Below, one piece after another: positions 1 to 7,555 of a stretch of 46,146 nucleotides of DNA. The stretch spans positions 1 to 46,146 of the forward strand of contig JAJZET010000228.1 of NCBI GenBank assembly GCA_021805685.1, in the 5' to 3' direction. A model generated the notes under the pieces. That model saw only the letters and a program-made list of their open reading frames with translations, had not been told where the DNA came from and searched no databases. This DNA is from Pseudomonadota bacterium. Lineage in GTDB: Bacteria > Pseudomonadota > Gammaproteobacteria > Xanthomonadales > Rhodanobacteraceae. The position numbers and the translations under genes are program-made. The first letter of the stretch is position 1, and each line of letters starts with the position of its first letter.

Positions 1-1
1 G

Positions 2-607
<606 letters not shown>

Positions 608-640
608 TCTTTGTGATCGTCGCTGATCGCGAGAATCAAA

Positions 641-664
641 CGTGCGGCCATCCATGGCCGCACG
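641..664. repeat. Perfect palindrome, copy 1 of a dispersed repeat
   Basis: An 11-base arm (641-651), a CC spacer and its reverse complement (654-664) form a perfect palindrome after katG. Its central 20 bases (643-662) recur exactly at 33372-33391 after the tRNA-Glu gene. Both copies lie in intergenic DNA just downstream of a gene. This suggests a small REP-like family, or a shared 3'-end hairpin. There is no T-run, so it is not a classical terminator. Confidence 0.7.
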
Positions 665-672
665 TCAACGAA

Positions 673-699
673 AACCCCTCCCCCTCAGGGGGAGGGGTT
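673..699. terminator. Strong GC hairpin downstream of katG
   Basis: Arms 673-684 and 688-699 are perfectly complementary over 12 bases (AACCCCTCCCCC and its complement) with a 3-base loop. It lies between the convergent katG and response-regulator genes and could end transcription from either side. There is no clear T-run on the plus strand. On the minus strand the hairpin is followed by only a short TTTT within CGTTTTC-like sequence. Confidence 0.5.
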
Positions 700-732
700 G
701 AGTGGAAACAGTGAGGAAGTAGCGACAAGCTC

Positions 733-1311
733 TTACTGATCGTTCGGTTTCGGCGGCAGCATATGTGCCTCGTCCGGCATCGCGATATCCGGGATCGCGT
801 CCCATTCGGCCTGGCTCACGCCGGGCGGCAACACGGGATCTGCGGTCGTGGTGCGCGCCGTCAAGCGGCCGGCCAGCACCAGTTGGCGGATGCGTTCGAA
901 CACTTCCACGCGGCCGAACGGCTTCTTCATGAAATCGTCCGCGCCGTAACGCTTCACGTAGAACTGCTCGGTGGCCTGCACGTTGCCGCTGATCATCACG
1001 ATGGGCACGTGCCGCGTGGCAGCCTCGTGCCGCAGCGTCCGCAGCACCTCGAAGCCGGACATGCCGGGCATCACGATATCCAGGAAGACCAGGCCCGGCG
1101 GTTCCTCCCGCGCCAGCGCCAGCGCGCTTTCGCCGTCGGCTGCCTTGAGCACCTCGTAGCCGTCCTGCGCAAGCATCTTGCCCAGCACGGCACGGATCGT
1201 GGCCGAATCGTCCACCACCAGCACCCGCGTACTGGCCACCGCGCGGACCCGCGGTTCGCTGTGGCGGCGCTCGCCACCCACCAGCCTCTTGAACAGCCCC
1301 AAACCAGCCAT
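733..1311 (-). CDS. CheY-like response regulator (PilG/PilH type), paralogue 1
   Basis: A stand-alone receiver protein of 192 residues. The ATG at 1311 is chosen because a GGCGGGAG ribosome-binding site lies just upstream; the frame stays open further upstream but with basic, low-complexity sequence. The receiver domain spans about residues 28-150. It shows the acidic pair in VLVVDDS (D34, D35), the phospho-acceptor D78 in LVFLDIVMPG, and the lysine in DDFMKKPF. An N-terminal tail GLFKRLVGG precedes the domain, and a proline-rich tail of about 40 residues follows it. No DNA-binding domain is present, so it probably acts by protein contact, as in chemotaxis or twitching systems; that is inference. 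A clear paralogue lies at 5049-5594 with the same tail and the same MISGN.QATEQFYV region. Confidence 0.85.
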   Translation of the reverse strand: MAGLGLFKRLVGGERRHSEPRVRAVASTRVLVVDDSATIRAVLGKMLAQDGYEVLKAADGESALALAREEPPGLVFLDIVMPGMSGFEVLRTLRHEAATRHVPIVMISGNVQATEQFYVKRYGADDFMKKPFGRVEVFERIRQLVLAGRLTARTTTADPVLPPGVSQAEWDAIPDIAMPDEAHMLPPKPNDQ

Positions 1312-1393
1312 CTCCCGCCCCTTTCGCCGACGAAGGCGCCCGCGCCGGCGCAGTTTCCGCGCGGGCGCGGCCGGGCGCAAGCGCTTGCCGGCC

Positions 1394-1978
1394 TCAAGGA
1401 GTGCCGGCAAGCCCTCGCGGTTCGTAACAGAGCAGCATGTTGCCGTTGCCGAAGCGCCGGAATCGGTTGAGGCGCAGGTCCACGCCGTGTTCGAGGCCGC
1501 CGAACAGCGGCCTACCTCGCCTGCCCAGCACGACAGGGATGACCACCAGTTGGTATTCGTCGATCAGCCCGGCCGCCCCCAGCGCAACCACCAGTTCGCC
1601 GCTGCCGAGGATCACCAGATCCGCACCTGGCTGGCGCTTCAGCACCTGCAGCCGTTCCACCGCATCGCCCTGCAACACCGTGGTGTTGTTCCAAGCGGCT
1701 TCACGGAGCGTGCGCGAGCAGACGAACTTCGAGAGCGCATTCATGCGTTCGGCCACCAGCGGCTCGTTCTGTGCAGCCGCCGGCGTGGGCCACCAGGACG
1801 CCATCATCTCGTAGGTGCGACGGCCGAACACCAGCTCGCCGCCACTGGCGGCGTTGCCCTGCACGAAGGCGTCCCACTCCGCGTCGCGTTCCCGCCGGTG
1901 GGTCCAACCGAAGTCGCCGTCCGTGCTGGCGTAGCAGCCGTCCAGGGTGAGCATTTCAAAAACCGTGAGTCTGCGCAT
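1394..1978 (-). CDS. Dihydrofolate reductase / RibD C-terminal family protein
   Basis: A protein of 194 residues of the RibD C-terminal / DHFR-like reductase family. It opens with RRLTVFEMLTLDGCYA, typical of the family's first strand (VxxxxSLDG in most members). It then shows GELVFGRRTYEMMASWW, the nucleotide-binding LVILGSGELVVAL, and LIDEYQLVVIPVVLG near the end. Members usually bind NADPH, but substrates of the stand-alone type are mostly unknown. It starts 27 bases after the glutathione S-transferase stop on the same strand, so the two probably share a transcript under the divergent TetR regulator. Housekeeping folate DHFR is unlikely, since this family differs from FolA. Confidence 0.8.
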   Translation of the reverse strand: MRRLTVFEMLTLDGCYASTDGDFGWTHRRERDAEWDAFVQGNAASGGELVFGRRTYEMMASWWPTPAAAQNEPLVAERMNALSKFVCSRTLREAAWNNTTVLQGDAVERLQVLKRQPGADLVILGSGELVVALGAAGLIDEYQLVVIPVVLGRRGRPLFGGLEHGVDLRLNRFRRFGNGNMLLCYEPRGLAGTP

Positions 1979-2005
1979 GTTGGCACCTGGTCCTGTCGGG
2001 ATGGG

Positions 2006-2641
2006 TCAAGCCACGGCGTCGGCGGCCGCCACGCTCGGGAACGGATCGCGCCATGCCGGCAGGGCCTGCAATTGCCGGTGCCACCGCGCAAGGTGTTGAA
2101 AACCGTCCAGTGGCAGCCGGGCTTCCCGTGCCCAGCCCAGTGGCGTGGAAACCGCGAAATCCGCCACGCCGAGCCGGTCGTCGACCAGCCATTCATGCGC
2201 CGCCAGGTGTCCGTCCAGGACGGCCGCGAATTGCCGGAAGAACTTCTCCGCCTCCGCCACCGCGGCTGCATCGGCTTCGCCCATGCCCAGCCAATGCTTG
2301 ATCAGGTGCTCGAAGTACAGCGCGGCGCCATGCCGCGAGAAATGCGCCTGGTTCCAGGACAGCCAGCGCAGCACCTCGACCTGCAGCGCGGGCGCGGACG
2401 GCCACAGGTCCGAACCGGCCTTGGCCGCCAGGTGCACCATGATCGCGTCGGCTTCCCACAGGCGCAGCGCACCGTCGACCAGCAACGGCACCTTGCCGTT
2501 CGGGTTCAGCGCGAGATACGGCGGCTGCCGGTGCTCGCCATGCGCAAGGTCGACGCGCACGTAGTCGACCGGCGACTCCAGGTATTTCGCCACCGCGCAG
2601 GCTTTGCGGGGGTTGAAGGTCTCGGCGTAGTACAGCTTCAT
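2006..2641 (-). CDS. Glutathione S-transferase family protein
   Basis: A cytosolic GST of 211 residues. The thioredoxin-like N-terminal domain runs to about residue 80: MKLYYAETFNPRKACAV gives the first strand, LNPNGKVPLLVDG carries the cis-proline (V before P) that fixes the gamma-glutamyl group, and LWEADAIMVHLA supplies the usual E-[AS] contact. The all-helical C-terminal domain follows, with the VADFAV-type N-capping motif near residue 160. The family conjugates glutathione to electrophiles or reduces them. It is divergent from a TetR gene across a 108-base gap containing an operator-like palindrome. A detoxification unit induced by a small molecule is therefore the likely reading. The substrate cannot be told from sequence. 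Confidence 0.85.
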   Translation of the reverse strand: MKLYYAETFNPRKACAVAKYLESPVDYVRVDLAHGEHRQPPYLALNPNGKVPLLVDGALRLWEADAIMVHLAAKAGSDLWPSAPALQVEVLRWLSWNQAHFSRHGAALYFEHLIKHWLGMGEADAAAVAEAEKFFRQFAAVLDGHLAAHEWLVDDRLGVADFAVSTPLGWAREARLPLDGFQHLARWHRQLQALPAWRDPFPSVAAADAVA

Positions 2642-2690
2642 GGGGAGTGCTCCTCGATGGTGGAGGACCCCAGTCTGCGACGCATCTTCT

Positions 2691-2706
2691 TATGTTCAAG
2701 AACATA
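2691..2706. promoter_or_regulatory. Operator-like palindrome in the GST/TetR divergent promoter region
   Basis: The 16 bases TATGTTCAAGAACATA consist of 7-base arms around an AA centre. It is the only AT-rich inverted repeat in the 108-base gap between the divergent GST and TetR genes. Its size and position suit binding of a TetR dimer that represses both directions. Binding is inferred, not shown. Confidence 0.65.
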
Positions 2707-2749
2707 TTCTGCGCCGGCGCTAGGCTGTAACGACACCGGAGGAAACGCC

Positions 2750-3340
2750 ATGCCTTACAGCGCCGACCACAAGCAGCGAACCCGTGCACTGATCGTCGAA
2801 TGCGCCCGCACACTGTTCAACCGCAAGGGCTTCATCGAGGTGTCGATCGACGAGATCATGGCCAGCGCCGGACTGACCCGCGGCGGCTTCTACAACCACT
2901 TCAAGACCAAGGAAGAGCTGTTCATGGAGGCGGTGGCGACCTACCAGGACTTCAGCCCGACCGATCGCTGGCCGGAGCTGGACTTCGATCCGGCGCGCTG
3001 CGGGACAGCGTTCGCGCGCCAGGTGGTCGACGCCTACCTTTCCCGGGAGCACCTGGACGACATCGAGGGCCAGTGCCCAATGATCGCGCTGCCTTCCGAC
3101 GTAGCGCGCGCCGGCCCCGGCGTGAAGCGCGCCTATTGCGGGCTGTTGGAACGCATGGCCGGCATGTTCGCGCAGAGCGTTGACGCGCCGGCCGATGCCC
3201 AGGCCTCGCGTCGACGTGGCCTGGCTCTCGCCGCGTTGTGCGTGGGTGGCATGGTGCTGGCACGCACCATCGACGACGACGCTTTCCGCGAGGAGATCCG
3301 CGCGGCGGCGCGCGCCACGGCACATGAAATGATCGGCTGA
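2750..3340 (+). CDS. TetR/AcrR family transcriptional repressor
   Basis: A protein of 196 residues starting at an ATG with an excellent GGAGGA site 7 bases upstream. The N-terminal helix-turn-helix is clear. HKQRTRALIVECARTLFNRKGF leads to VSIDEIMASAGLTRGGFYNHF and then KTKEELF, the canonical TetR recognition region at about residues 8-55. The rest is the variable ligand-binding and dimerisation domain, including a CPMIALPSDVAR stretch seen in many TetR regulators of this type. It is transcribed away from the GST and reductase-like genes, with the palindrome at 2691-2706 between them. It most likely represses itself and that pair until an inducer binds. The inducer is unknown. Confidence 0.92.
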   Translation: MPYSADHKQRTRALIVECARTLFNRKGFIEVSIDEIMASAGLTRGGFYNHFKTKEELFMEAVATYQDFSPTDRWPELDFDPARCGTAFARQVVDAYLSREHLDDIEGQCPMIALPSDVARAGPGVKRAYCGLLERMAGMFAQSVDAPADAQASRRRGLALAALCVGGMVLARTIDDDAFREEIRAAARATAHEMIG

Positions 3341-3419
3341 TGCCGATGCGCCGCCACCCGCACCGAGGGCGCGCGGAAACGACCAGGGCTCAGGTCCGCC
3401 ATCCGCGTGCGCGCTCGGA

Positions 3420-3620
3420 GTCTCAACCCTCCCCCCTCGGCGGCGGTCCATCCCGTCGCTGTCGGGTGGGGCGCGGCGACGCCGCGCGATAGTTCAGTTC
3501 GCGGTTCCACGAGCTCGGCTGTCCGGCAGGCGATGAACCGCCCACCGCGCACGCATGCTCTCCCCGCGCGTCCGCTCCCCGGCTCCTCCGGGTACGTTCC
3601 GGTCGCCCGGAAACCTCCGC
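3420..3620 (-). ncRNA. Probable omega (right-end) RNA of the TnpB element
   Basis: TnpB guide RNAs are made from the 3' end of tnpB and the right end of the element. This segment has three good hairpins: 3597-3612 (6-base arms TTCCGG/CCGGAA), 3471-3487 (7-base arms GCGCGGC/GCCGCGC) and 3448-3469 (CCA-CCCG/CGGGTGG, one bulge). The coding sequence here loses resemblance to TnpB, consistent with an RNA function. If the element ends at 3420, the natural guide would be read from about 3419 down to 3400. Ends and folding are inferred. Confidence 0.45.
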
Positions 3621-4820
3621 GAGCAGGCGCAGGCCCTCGCGCTCGATGTTCTTCGCTGCATTGAGATCGCGGTGGTGGTTCGCGCCACACGCCGGGCAGA
3701 CCCAGCGGCGATCCTTGAGCTGCAGGCCGGCATGGACCTGCCCGCACGCGCCGCACGTCTTGCTGCTCGGGTAGAAGCGGTCGACGATGCTGACCACCCG
3801 ACCCCGCCACGCGGCCTTGTAGGCCAGTTGCCGCCGGATCTCGCCCAAGCCGGCATCGGCTACCGAGTGCCGGAACGCCCGCCGCCCCATGCCTCGTGCC
3901 ATCGCCTTCACGGCGAGGTCCTCGATGCAGATCACCTGCGCGCCCGCGACCAGACGCGCCGTCAGCTGGTGATGGTGATCACGCCGGCCGTCCGCGATCT
4001 TCGCGTGCAGGCGGCCGATGGCGCGCTGGGTGCGCCGCAGGCGGTTCGACACGGCGAGGGACGCGCCTTTCGGGAACGGCCGGGCCGGATCGAGCCCTTG
4101 GCGTGCTGCTGCGGCATCGCGCTGGCGCACGTAGTGCCGCTGGTAGCGTCTCAGGCGCTTCTGGTGGTGGCTGAGGTGCTTCGGCGCGGCGATGATCGCG
4201 CCGGTGCTCAGCGCCGCGGTGTCCTTCACGCCCAGGTCGACGCCGATCGACGGCAGCGTTGCTGTGAAGGTCGTCGGTATTGGCACGCCGTCCGCCGTGA
4301 AGCACGCGAACCATCGTCCTGCGCCGTCGCGGCTCACCGTGACGCTGCGCAGGCGGCCCGGCATCGGCGCGGTCACCCGGAAGCGGACCCGGCCGATGCC
4401 GTCGAGCTGCACGCTGCCACGCTTACCCTGGAGGGTCACGAGCCCCAGCCGGCGCTGATCCAGCGTGAACCGCGCCGACTGCACCGTGCCGAACTTCCGC
4501 CGACGCGGCCGCTTCGCCCGACCGCCGAAGAAATTGCGCCACGCGCGGTCGAAGTCCCGCAGCGTCTGGTTGAACGGTTCGCGCGGTAGCGTGGCCAGCC
4601 AGGCCGTTTCCGGGGCCTGCCGTAGCGCGGTGTACCGGCGCGACAGGTCGATGCCCGACAGCTTCGTGCCGTCCGCGCGCCAGGCCGCATCCTTCTCACG
4701 CAACGCCCAGTTCCACACCCACCGCCGCGCGCCAAACAGGCGCGACAGCACCCGTGCCTGCGCCGGCTTCGGCGACAACCGCACGCGGTACGCGCGATCG
4801 AGGGTGGGTACGTCGGTCAT
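3423..4820 (-). CDS. tnpB: RNA-guided endonuclease TnpB (transposon accessory nuclease)
   Basis: The frame is 465 residues long. RuvC-like catalytic residues are all present: D195 in GVDLGVKD, E300 in CIEDLAVK and D385 in NHHRDLNAAKNI. A zinc finger lies between them (CGACG at about 356-360 and CPACG at about 375-379). The N-terminal region has the usual YRVRLSPKPAQ and RRWVWNWAL features and a basic stretch RPRRRKFG. TnpB proteins are RNA-guided DNA nucleases, ancestors of Cas12, that cut at the donor site and so favour transposon retention. Recognisable TnpB sequence ends near residue 400. The last 65 residues are low-complexity and overlap the predicted omega RNA, which is common in this family. 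The nuclease looks intact. Confidence 0.9.
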   Translation of the reverse strand: MTDVPTLDRAYRVRLSPKPAQARVLSRLFGARRWVWNWALREKDAAWRADGTKLSGIDLSRRYTALRQAPETAWLATLPREPFNQTLRDFDRAWRNFFGGRAKRPRRRKFGTVQSARFTLDQRRLGLVTLQGKRGSVQLDGIGRVRFRVTAPMPGRLRSVTVSRDGAGRWFACFTADGVPIPTTFTATLPSIGVDLGVKDTAALSTGAIIAAPKHLSHHQKRLRRYQRHYVRQRDAAAARQGLDPARPFPKGASLAVSNRLRRTQRAIGRLHAKIADGRRDHHHQLTARLVAGAQVICIEDLAVKAMARGMGRRAFRHSVADAGLGEIRRQLAYKAAWRGRVVSIVDRFYPSSKTCGACGQVHAGLQLKDRRWVCPACGANHHRDLNAAKNIEREGLRLLAEVSGRPERTRRSRGADARGEHACAVGGSSPAGQPSSWNRELNYRAASPRPTRQRRDGPPPRGEG

Positions 4821-5000
4821 GGGGGCGTTGTATCAGCCGAACCGCTCACGGGTTGAGACAGCTGGCCATTCGCCGCCGGACGTCCGCCTCGCTCCGCGTG
4901 ATCGCCGACGTGGCTGCATGCGGGCCGCACGCGGCACGCTTCGATTCGACTCCGGGGGCCGGCGGGGTCTTCGTCGTCCGTGACTCATCCAATGCGCGAT

Positions 5001-5018
5001 GGCCCGCTCGCGCGGGCC
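5001..5018 (-). terminator. Hairpin downstream of response regulator 2
   Basis: GGCCCGC and GCGGGCC are separated by a 4-base loop, 30 bases past the stop of the response-regulator gene. No T-run follows, so it is at best a weak or Rho-assisted terminator. The rest of the 4860-5048 gap shows nothing else I can support. Confidence 0.3.
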
Positions 5019-5048
5019 GTCGGCGTCGGAACGAAACCCGCAAACCGC

Positions 5049-5594
5049 TCAGGCGGCCATGCCCGGCGCCACGTCGGGCAGCATCCCGACCGGCAACGGC
5101 GTGGCCGCCCCGAGCGGCTCGGCAGCACGCGGGGCCAGCCGCCCCGCGTGCACCAGCGCCTCGATGCAGGCCCGTACCTCGGCGTGGCCGAACGGCTTTT
5201 TCATGAAATCGTCGGCGCCGTAGCGCTGCACGTAGAACTGCTCGGTGGCCTGCGGGTTGCCGCTGATCATCACGATGGGGATATGCGCGGTGCGCGGATC
5301 GTGGCGCAGCGCGCGCAGCACCGCAAAGCCGTTAATGCCCGGCAGCACGATGTCGAGGAAGATCAGCTCGGGCAGCTCGCCCCTTGACAGCTCGAGCGCA
5401 CGCTCGCCGTCGGCGGCCTTCTGCACCGCATAACCGTCCTGTTCCAGCATGCGCCCCAGCACCGCGCAGATCGTCGGCGAGTCGTCCACCACCAGCATGC
5501 GCGTGCCCGCCGGCGCCAGCCGCGGGATTTCCAGCCGTTGCGCCGACGCCTCTGTGCCACCCAGCCAACGCTTGAAGAAACCCTTGCCGCTCAT
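5049..5594 (-). CDS. CheY-like response regulator (PilG/PilH type), paralogue 2
   Basis: A receiver-only protein of 181 residues, started at the ATG at 5594 by comparison with its paralogue: both begin with a short tail, GFFKRWLGG here and GLFKRLVGG at 733-1311. The receiver spans about residues 31-155, with D37/D38 in MLVVDDS, the phospho-acceptor D81 in LIFLDIVLPG and the lysine in DDFMKKPF. The region around MISGNPQATEQFYVQRYGADDFMKKPFG is nearly identical to the paralogue at protein level, and also visibly at DNA level. There is no output domain. The pair is probably a tandem duplication later split by the accessory block in between. Confidence 0.85.
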   Translation of the reverse strand: MSGKGFFKRWLGGTEASAQRLEIPRLAPAGTRMLVVDDSPTICAVLGRMLEQDGYAVQKAADGERALELSRGELPELIFLDIVLPGINGFAVLRALRHDPRTAHIPIVMISGNPQATEQFYVQRYGADDFMKKPFGHAEVRACIEALVHAGRLAPRAAEPLGAATPLPVGMLPDVAPGMAA

Positions 5595-5691
5595 CGCGAT
5601 GCCCCCTGCCTTCATGCGGGTATGCGCCCCGGCGCCCCGACCTTGTTGCGCATGGTGCGGCAGAATGACTGGGCAATCTGCGAAGCACTGC

Positions 5692-6108
5692 TCAGATGAC
5701 GCCAGGATCGTCCTTCCATCGGCGCAATTCGCGGCGCGCATGCTTGTCCGGCCGACCGGGCGGCGCCTGCACACCGATCAACCGGCGCTGTTCGCGCCAT
5801 GCCTCGCGCGCCAGCCGGCTGGCTTCGCTCTCGCGATACAGTGCCTGCGCCAGCTTGGCCGGACCGCGTTTGTCGGCCAGTGCGAGTACCTCGACCTCCA
5901 GCCGTTCCTCGCCGCGGACGATCTTCAGCACGTCGCCTGCACGCAAGACCTTGGCCGGCTTGCAGCCTGCGCCGTTGACATCAATCTTGCCGCCGTCGAT
6001 GGCCTGCTTGGCAAGGCTGCGCGTCTTGAAGAAGCGCGCGGCCCACAGCCATACGTCGGCGCGCACCTCGAATGCATTGTCAGTGGAGGTTTCCTTCATC
6101 GCAGGCAT
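5692..6108 (-). CDS. hslR: Heat-shock protein 15 (S4-domain RNA-binding protein)
   Basis: A basic protein of 138 residues of the Hsp15 family, which binds 50S subunits still carrying nascent chains after translation aborts and helps recycle them. The S4 domain occupies about residues 14-80, with VRADVWLWAARFFKTRSLAKQAIDGGKIDVNG matching the S4 core, followed by KVLRAGDVLKI. A basic tail with WREQRRLIG and ARRELRRWKDD completes the family pattern. The ATG at 6108 is chosen; a second ATG at 6099 is possible. It lies 50 bases downstream of the AEC transporter gene on the same strand. Confidence 0.85.
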   Translation of the reverse strand: MPAMKETSTDNAFEVRADVWLWAARFFKTRSLAKQAIDGGKIDVNGAGCKPAKVLRAGDVLKIVRGEERLEVEVLALADKRGPAKLAQALYRESEASRLAREAWREQRRLIGVQAPPGRPDKHARRELRRWKDDPGVI

Positions 6109-6158
6109 TATCGCTCCGCTTCCGGTGCGGGATCGCAACGGCGGCGCAGGCCGGAAGC

Positions 6159-7064
6159 CTAGGCCGCAGGCAGCCAGAGGTTCATCAGCGGCACCGTGAG
6201 CAGGGACAACACGATGCCTGCACCCAGCACGGTATTCGCCAGTTCGGGATCGAGTCCGTACTCGTCGGCCAGGATGGTGGCCGACACCATCGGCGCCATC
6301 CCCGCCTGCAGTACGCCCGCGGTGAGCGTGAGTCCGCCCACGCCCGCCACCGCGCCCAAGGCCAGGCACAACGCCGGTGCCAGCAGCAGCTTCCAGCCTA
6401 GGCCGCTGGCTACCGCGCCGAACTGGTGCCGGCCCATGCGCAGGCGGAACTGCAGGCCCACCGAGAACAGCGCCAATGGCGTCAAGGTCACGCCCAGCGG
6501 ATGAAAGACGCCATCCAGCATAGCCGGCCAGCCGCCGAGCAGACCGACCAGCGCCCCCACCACCAAGGCAACAAAGGCGGGAAACGTGAGGATGCGACGG
6601 GCAATCAGGCGCGGATCGGGCGTGCGCCCCGCATAGACGCAGGCCACCACCACGCCCACCGAGGCTAGCAACGGAAAACAGCCCAGTTGGTCGGCCACCA
6701 CCGCCAGCGTCAGGCCCGCCTGTCCATGCAGGGCCTGTAGCATCGGGTAGCCCATGAATGAGGTGTTTCCCAGGCCACACACCAGCACCAGTGCACCGAC
6801 CCGGCCACGTGACCAGCCCAGCCGCCGACCCAGCCACGCAAAGAGCATCCAGGCGCCAAAGAAGGTGAGCCACATCGCGGCCACCGGAAACCACAGCTGC
6901 GCGTCAAGCTTCAGCGTGGGGATCAGCTCCAGCACCAGCGCCGGCAGGGCGATATTGAGGACCCACCAGTTCAGCCCGTGCACGATGCCGGCTGGCGGGT
7001 GCGCATGGCGGCGCACCAGCACGCCCAACACCAGACAGACGAACAGCAGCAGCAAGGCACTCAT
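6159..7064 (-). CDS. AEC-family (auxin efflux carrier-like) transporter
   Basis: A very hydrophobic protein of 301 residues with about ten predicted membrane spans, the size and pattern of AEC-family carriers. It begins MSALLLLFVCLVLGVLVRR. A CGLGNTSFMGYPML stretch matches the conserved Asn-Thr-Gly/Ser-[FY]-[MI]-G-x-P motif of the first repeat. The second repeat ends with MAPMVSATILADEYGLDPELANTVLGAGI, also typical. Related bacterial carriers export or exchange organic acids, but the substrate here is unknown. The start at 7064 is the first Met of the hydrophobic frame. The gene diverges from the unknown gene at 7179. Confidence 0.85.
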   Translation of the reverse strand: MSALLLLFVCLVLGVLVRRHAHPPAGIVHGLNWWVLNIALPALVLELIPTLKLDAQLWFPVAAMWLTFFGAWMLFAWLGRRLGWSRGRVGALVLVCGLGNTSFMGYPMLQALHGQAGLTLAVVADQLGCFPLLASVGVVVACVYAGRTPDPRLIARRILTFPAFVALVVGALVGLLGGWPAMLDGVFHPLGVTLTPLALFSVGLQFRLRMGRHQFGAVASGLGWKLLLAPALCLALGAVAGVGGLTLTAGVLQAGMAPMVSATILADEYGLDPELANTVLGAGIVLSLLTVPLMNLWLPAA

Positions 7065-7178
7065 CGGGACGTTTCGCGGGAACCAGTCCGCATTAGATGC
7101 GATCCTGGCTGCCGCCGGAAGCCCGCACGGCAGCCGCCGGCATGCGAAAATGGCGCGATCCCGCACTATGCAGGCACC

Positions 7179-7523
7179 ATGAGCTCCAGACCCTACGATT
7201 TCCGCCAGTTCCAGGCCGAACTGGCCGCACTCGACCAGTCCAGCCCCCAACCGAAACCGGTAGCGCCCACCGAACCGAAAACCAAACCGATCGGCAAGCG
7301 CGCTGCCGAGGCCATGCGTATCGCCCGTGCCCGCGAGGAGTTCCTCGCCCTGCGCGAGCGGCACCAGCTCAGCGTGGCCGACGTGGTGGCGTTCTTTCCC
7401 GAGGAGGAGGGTATCGCCTACCTGCAGCAGTTGCTGGCGACTTCGGAGAAAAAGCCGCGGCGGCGCCGGAACGTGGCGAGTGCTCACATCGCGTCTATTG
7501 ACCCGCCTCCGGACGAGGAGTAA
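7179..7523 (+). CDS. Unrecognised small protein with basic C-terminal patch
   Basis: A protein of 114 residues that I cannot assign. It is soluble. The N-terminal half is proline- and lysine-rich (about residues 20-40) and probably disordered. The middle is predicted helical (EEFLALRERHQLSVADVVAFF), followed by PEEEGIAYLQQLL. A basic cluster KKPRRRR at about residues 90-97 could contact nucleic acid, and the tail is acidic (PPPDEE). The length and helix-then-basic-cluster pattern loosely resemble small nucleoid-associated proteins, but the H-NS core motif is not present. It diverges from the AEC gene and is followed 32 bases later by a secreted protein gene. Confidence 0.7.
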   Translation: MSSRPYDFRQFQAELAALDQSSPQPKPVAPTEPKTKPIGKRAAEAMRIARAREEFLALRERHQLSVADVVAFFPEEEGIAYLQQLLATSEKKPRRRRNVASAHIASIDPPPDEE

Positions 7524-7555
7524 GAAAAAAGTCCGACCGTCACAAGGACTTTGAC

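Larger units (their letters stand above)
3420..4859 (-). mobile_element. TnpB-only insertion element (IS200/IS605 or IS1341-like), oriented on the minus strand
   Basis: A perfect 10-base inverted repeat brackets the tnpB gene: GTCTCAACCC at 3420-3429 and GGGTTGAGAC at 4850-4859. The tnpB stop codon lies inside the first arm. No tnpA transposase lies beside it, so the element is probably a non-autonomous TnpB derivative mobilised in trans. Related elements usually have subterminal hairpins rather than inverted ends, so the exact boundaries are provisional. It sits between a TetR gene and a response-regulator gene without breaking either. Confidence 0.6.

Noticed and set aside
1178-2749. Long plus-strand open frame running into the TetR gene
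   Set aside because: High-GC shadow frame opposite the reductase and GST genes; the real TetR start at 2750 has a strong ribosome site, and the upstream part has no domain.
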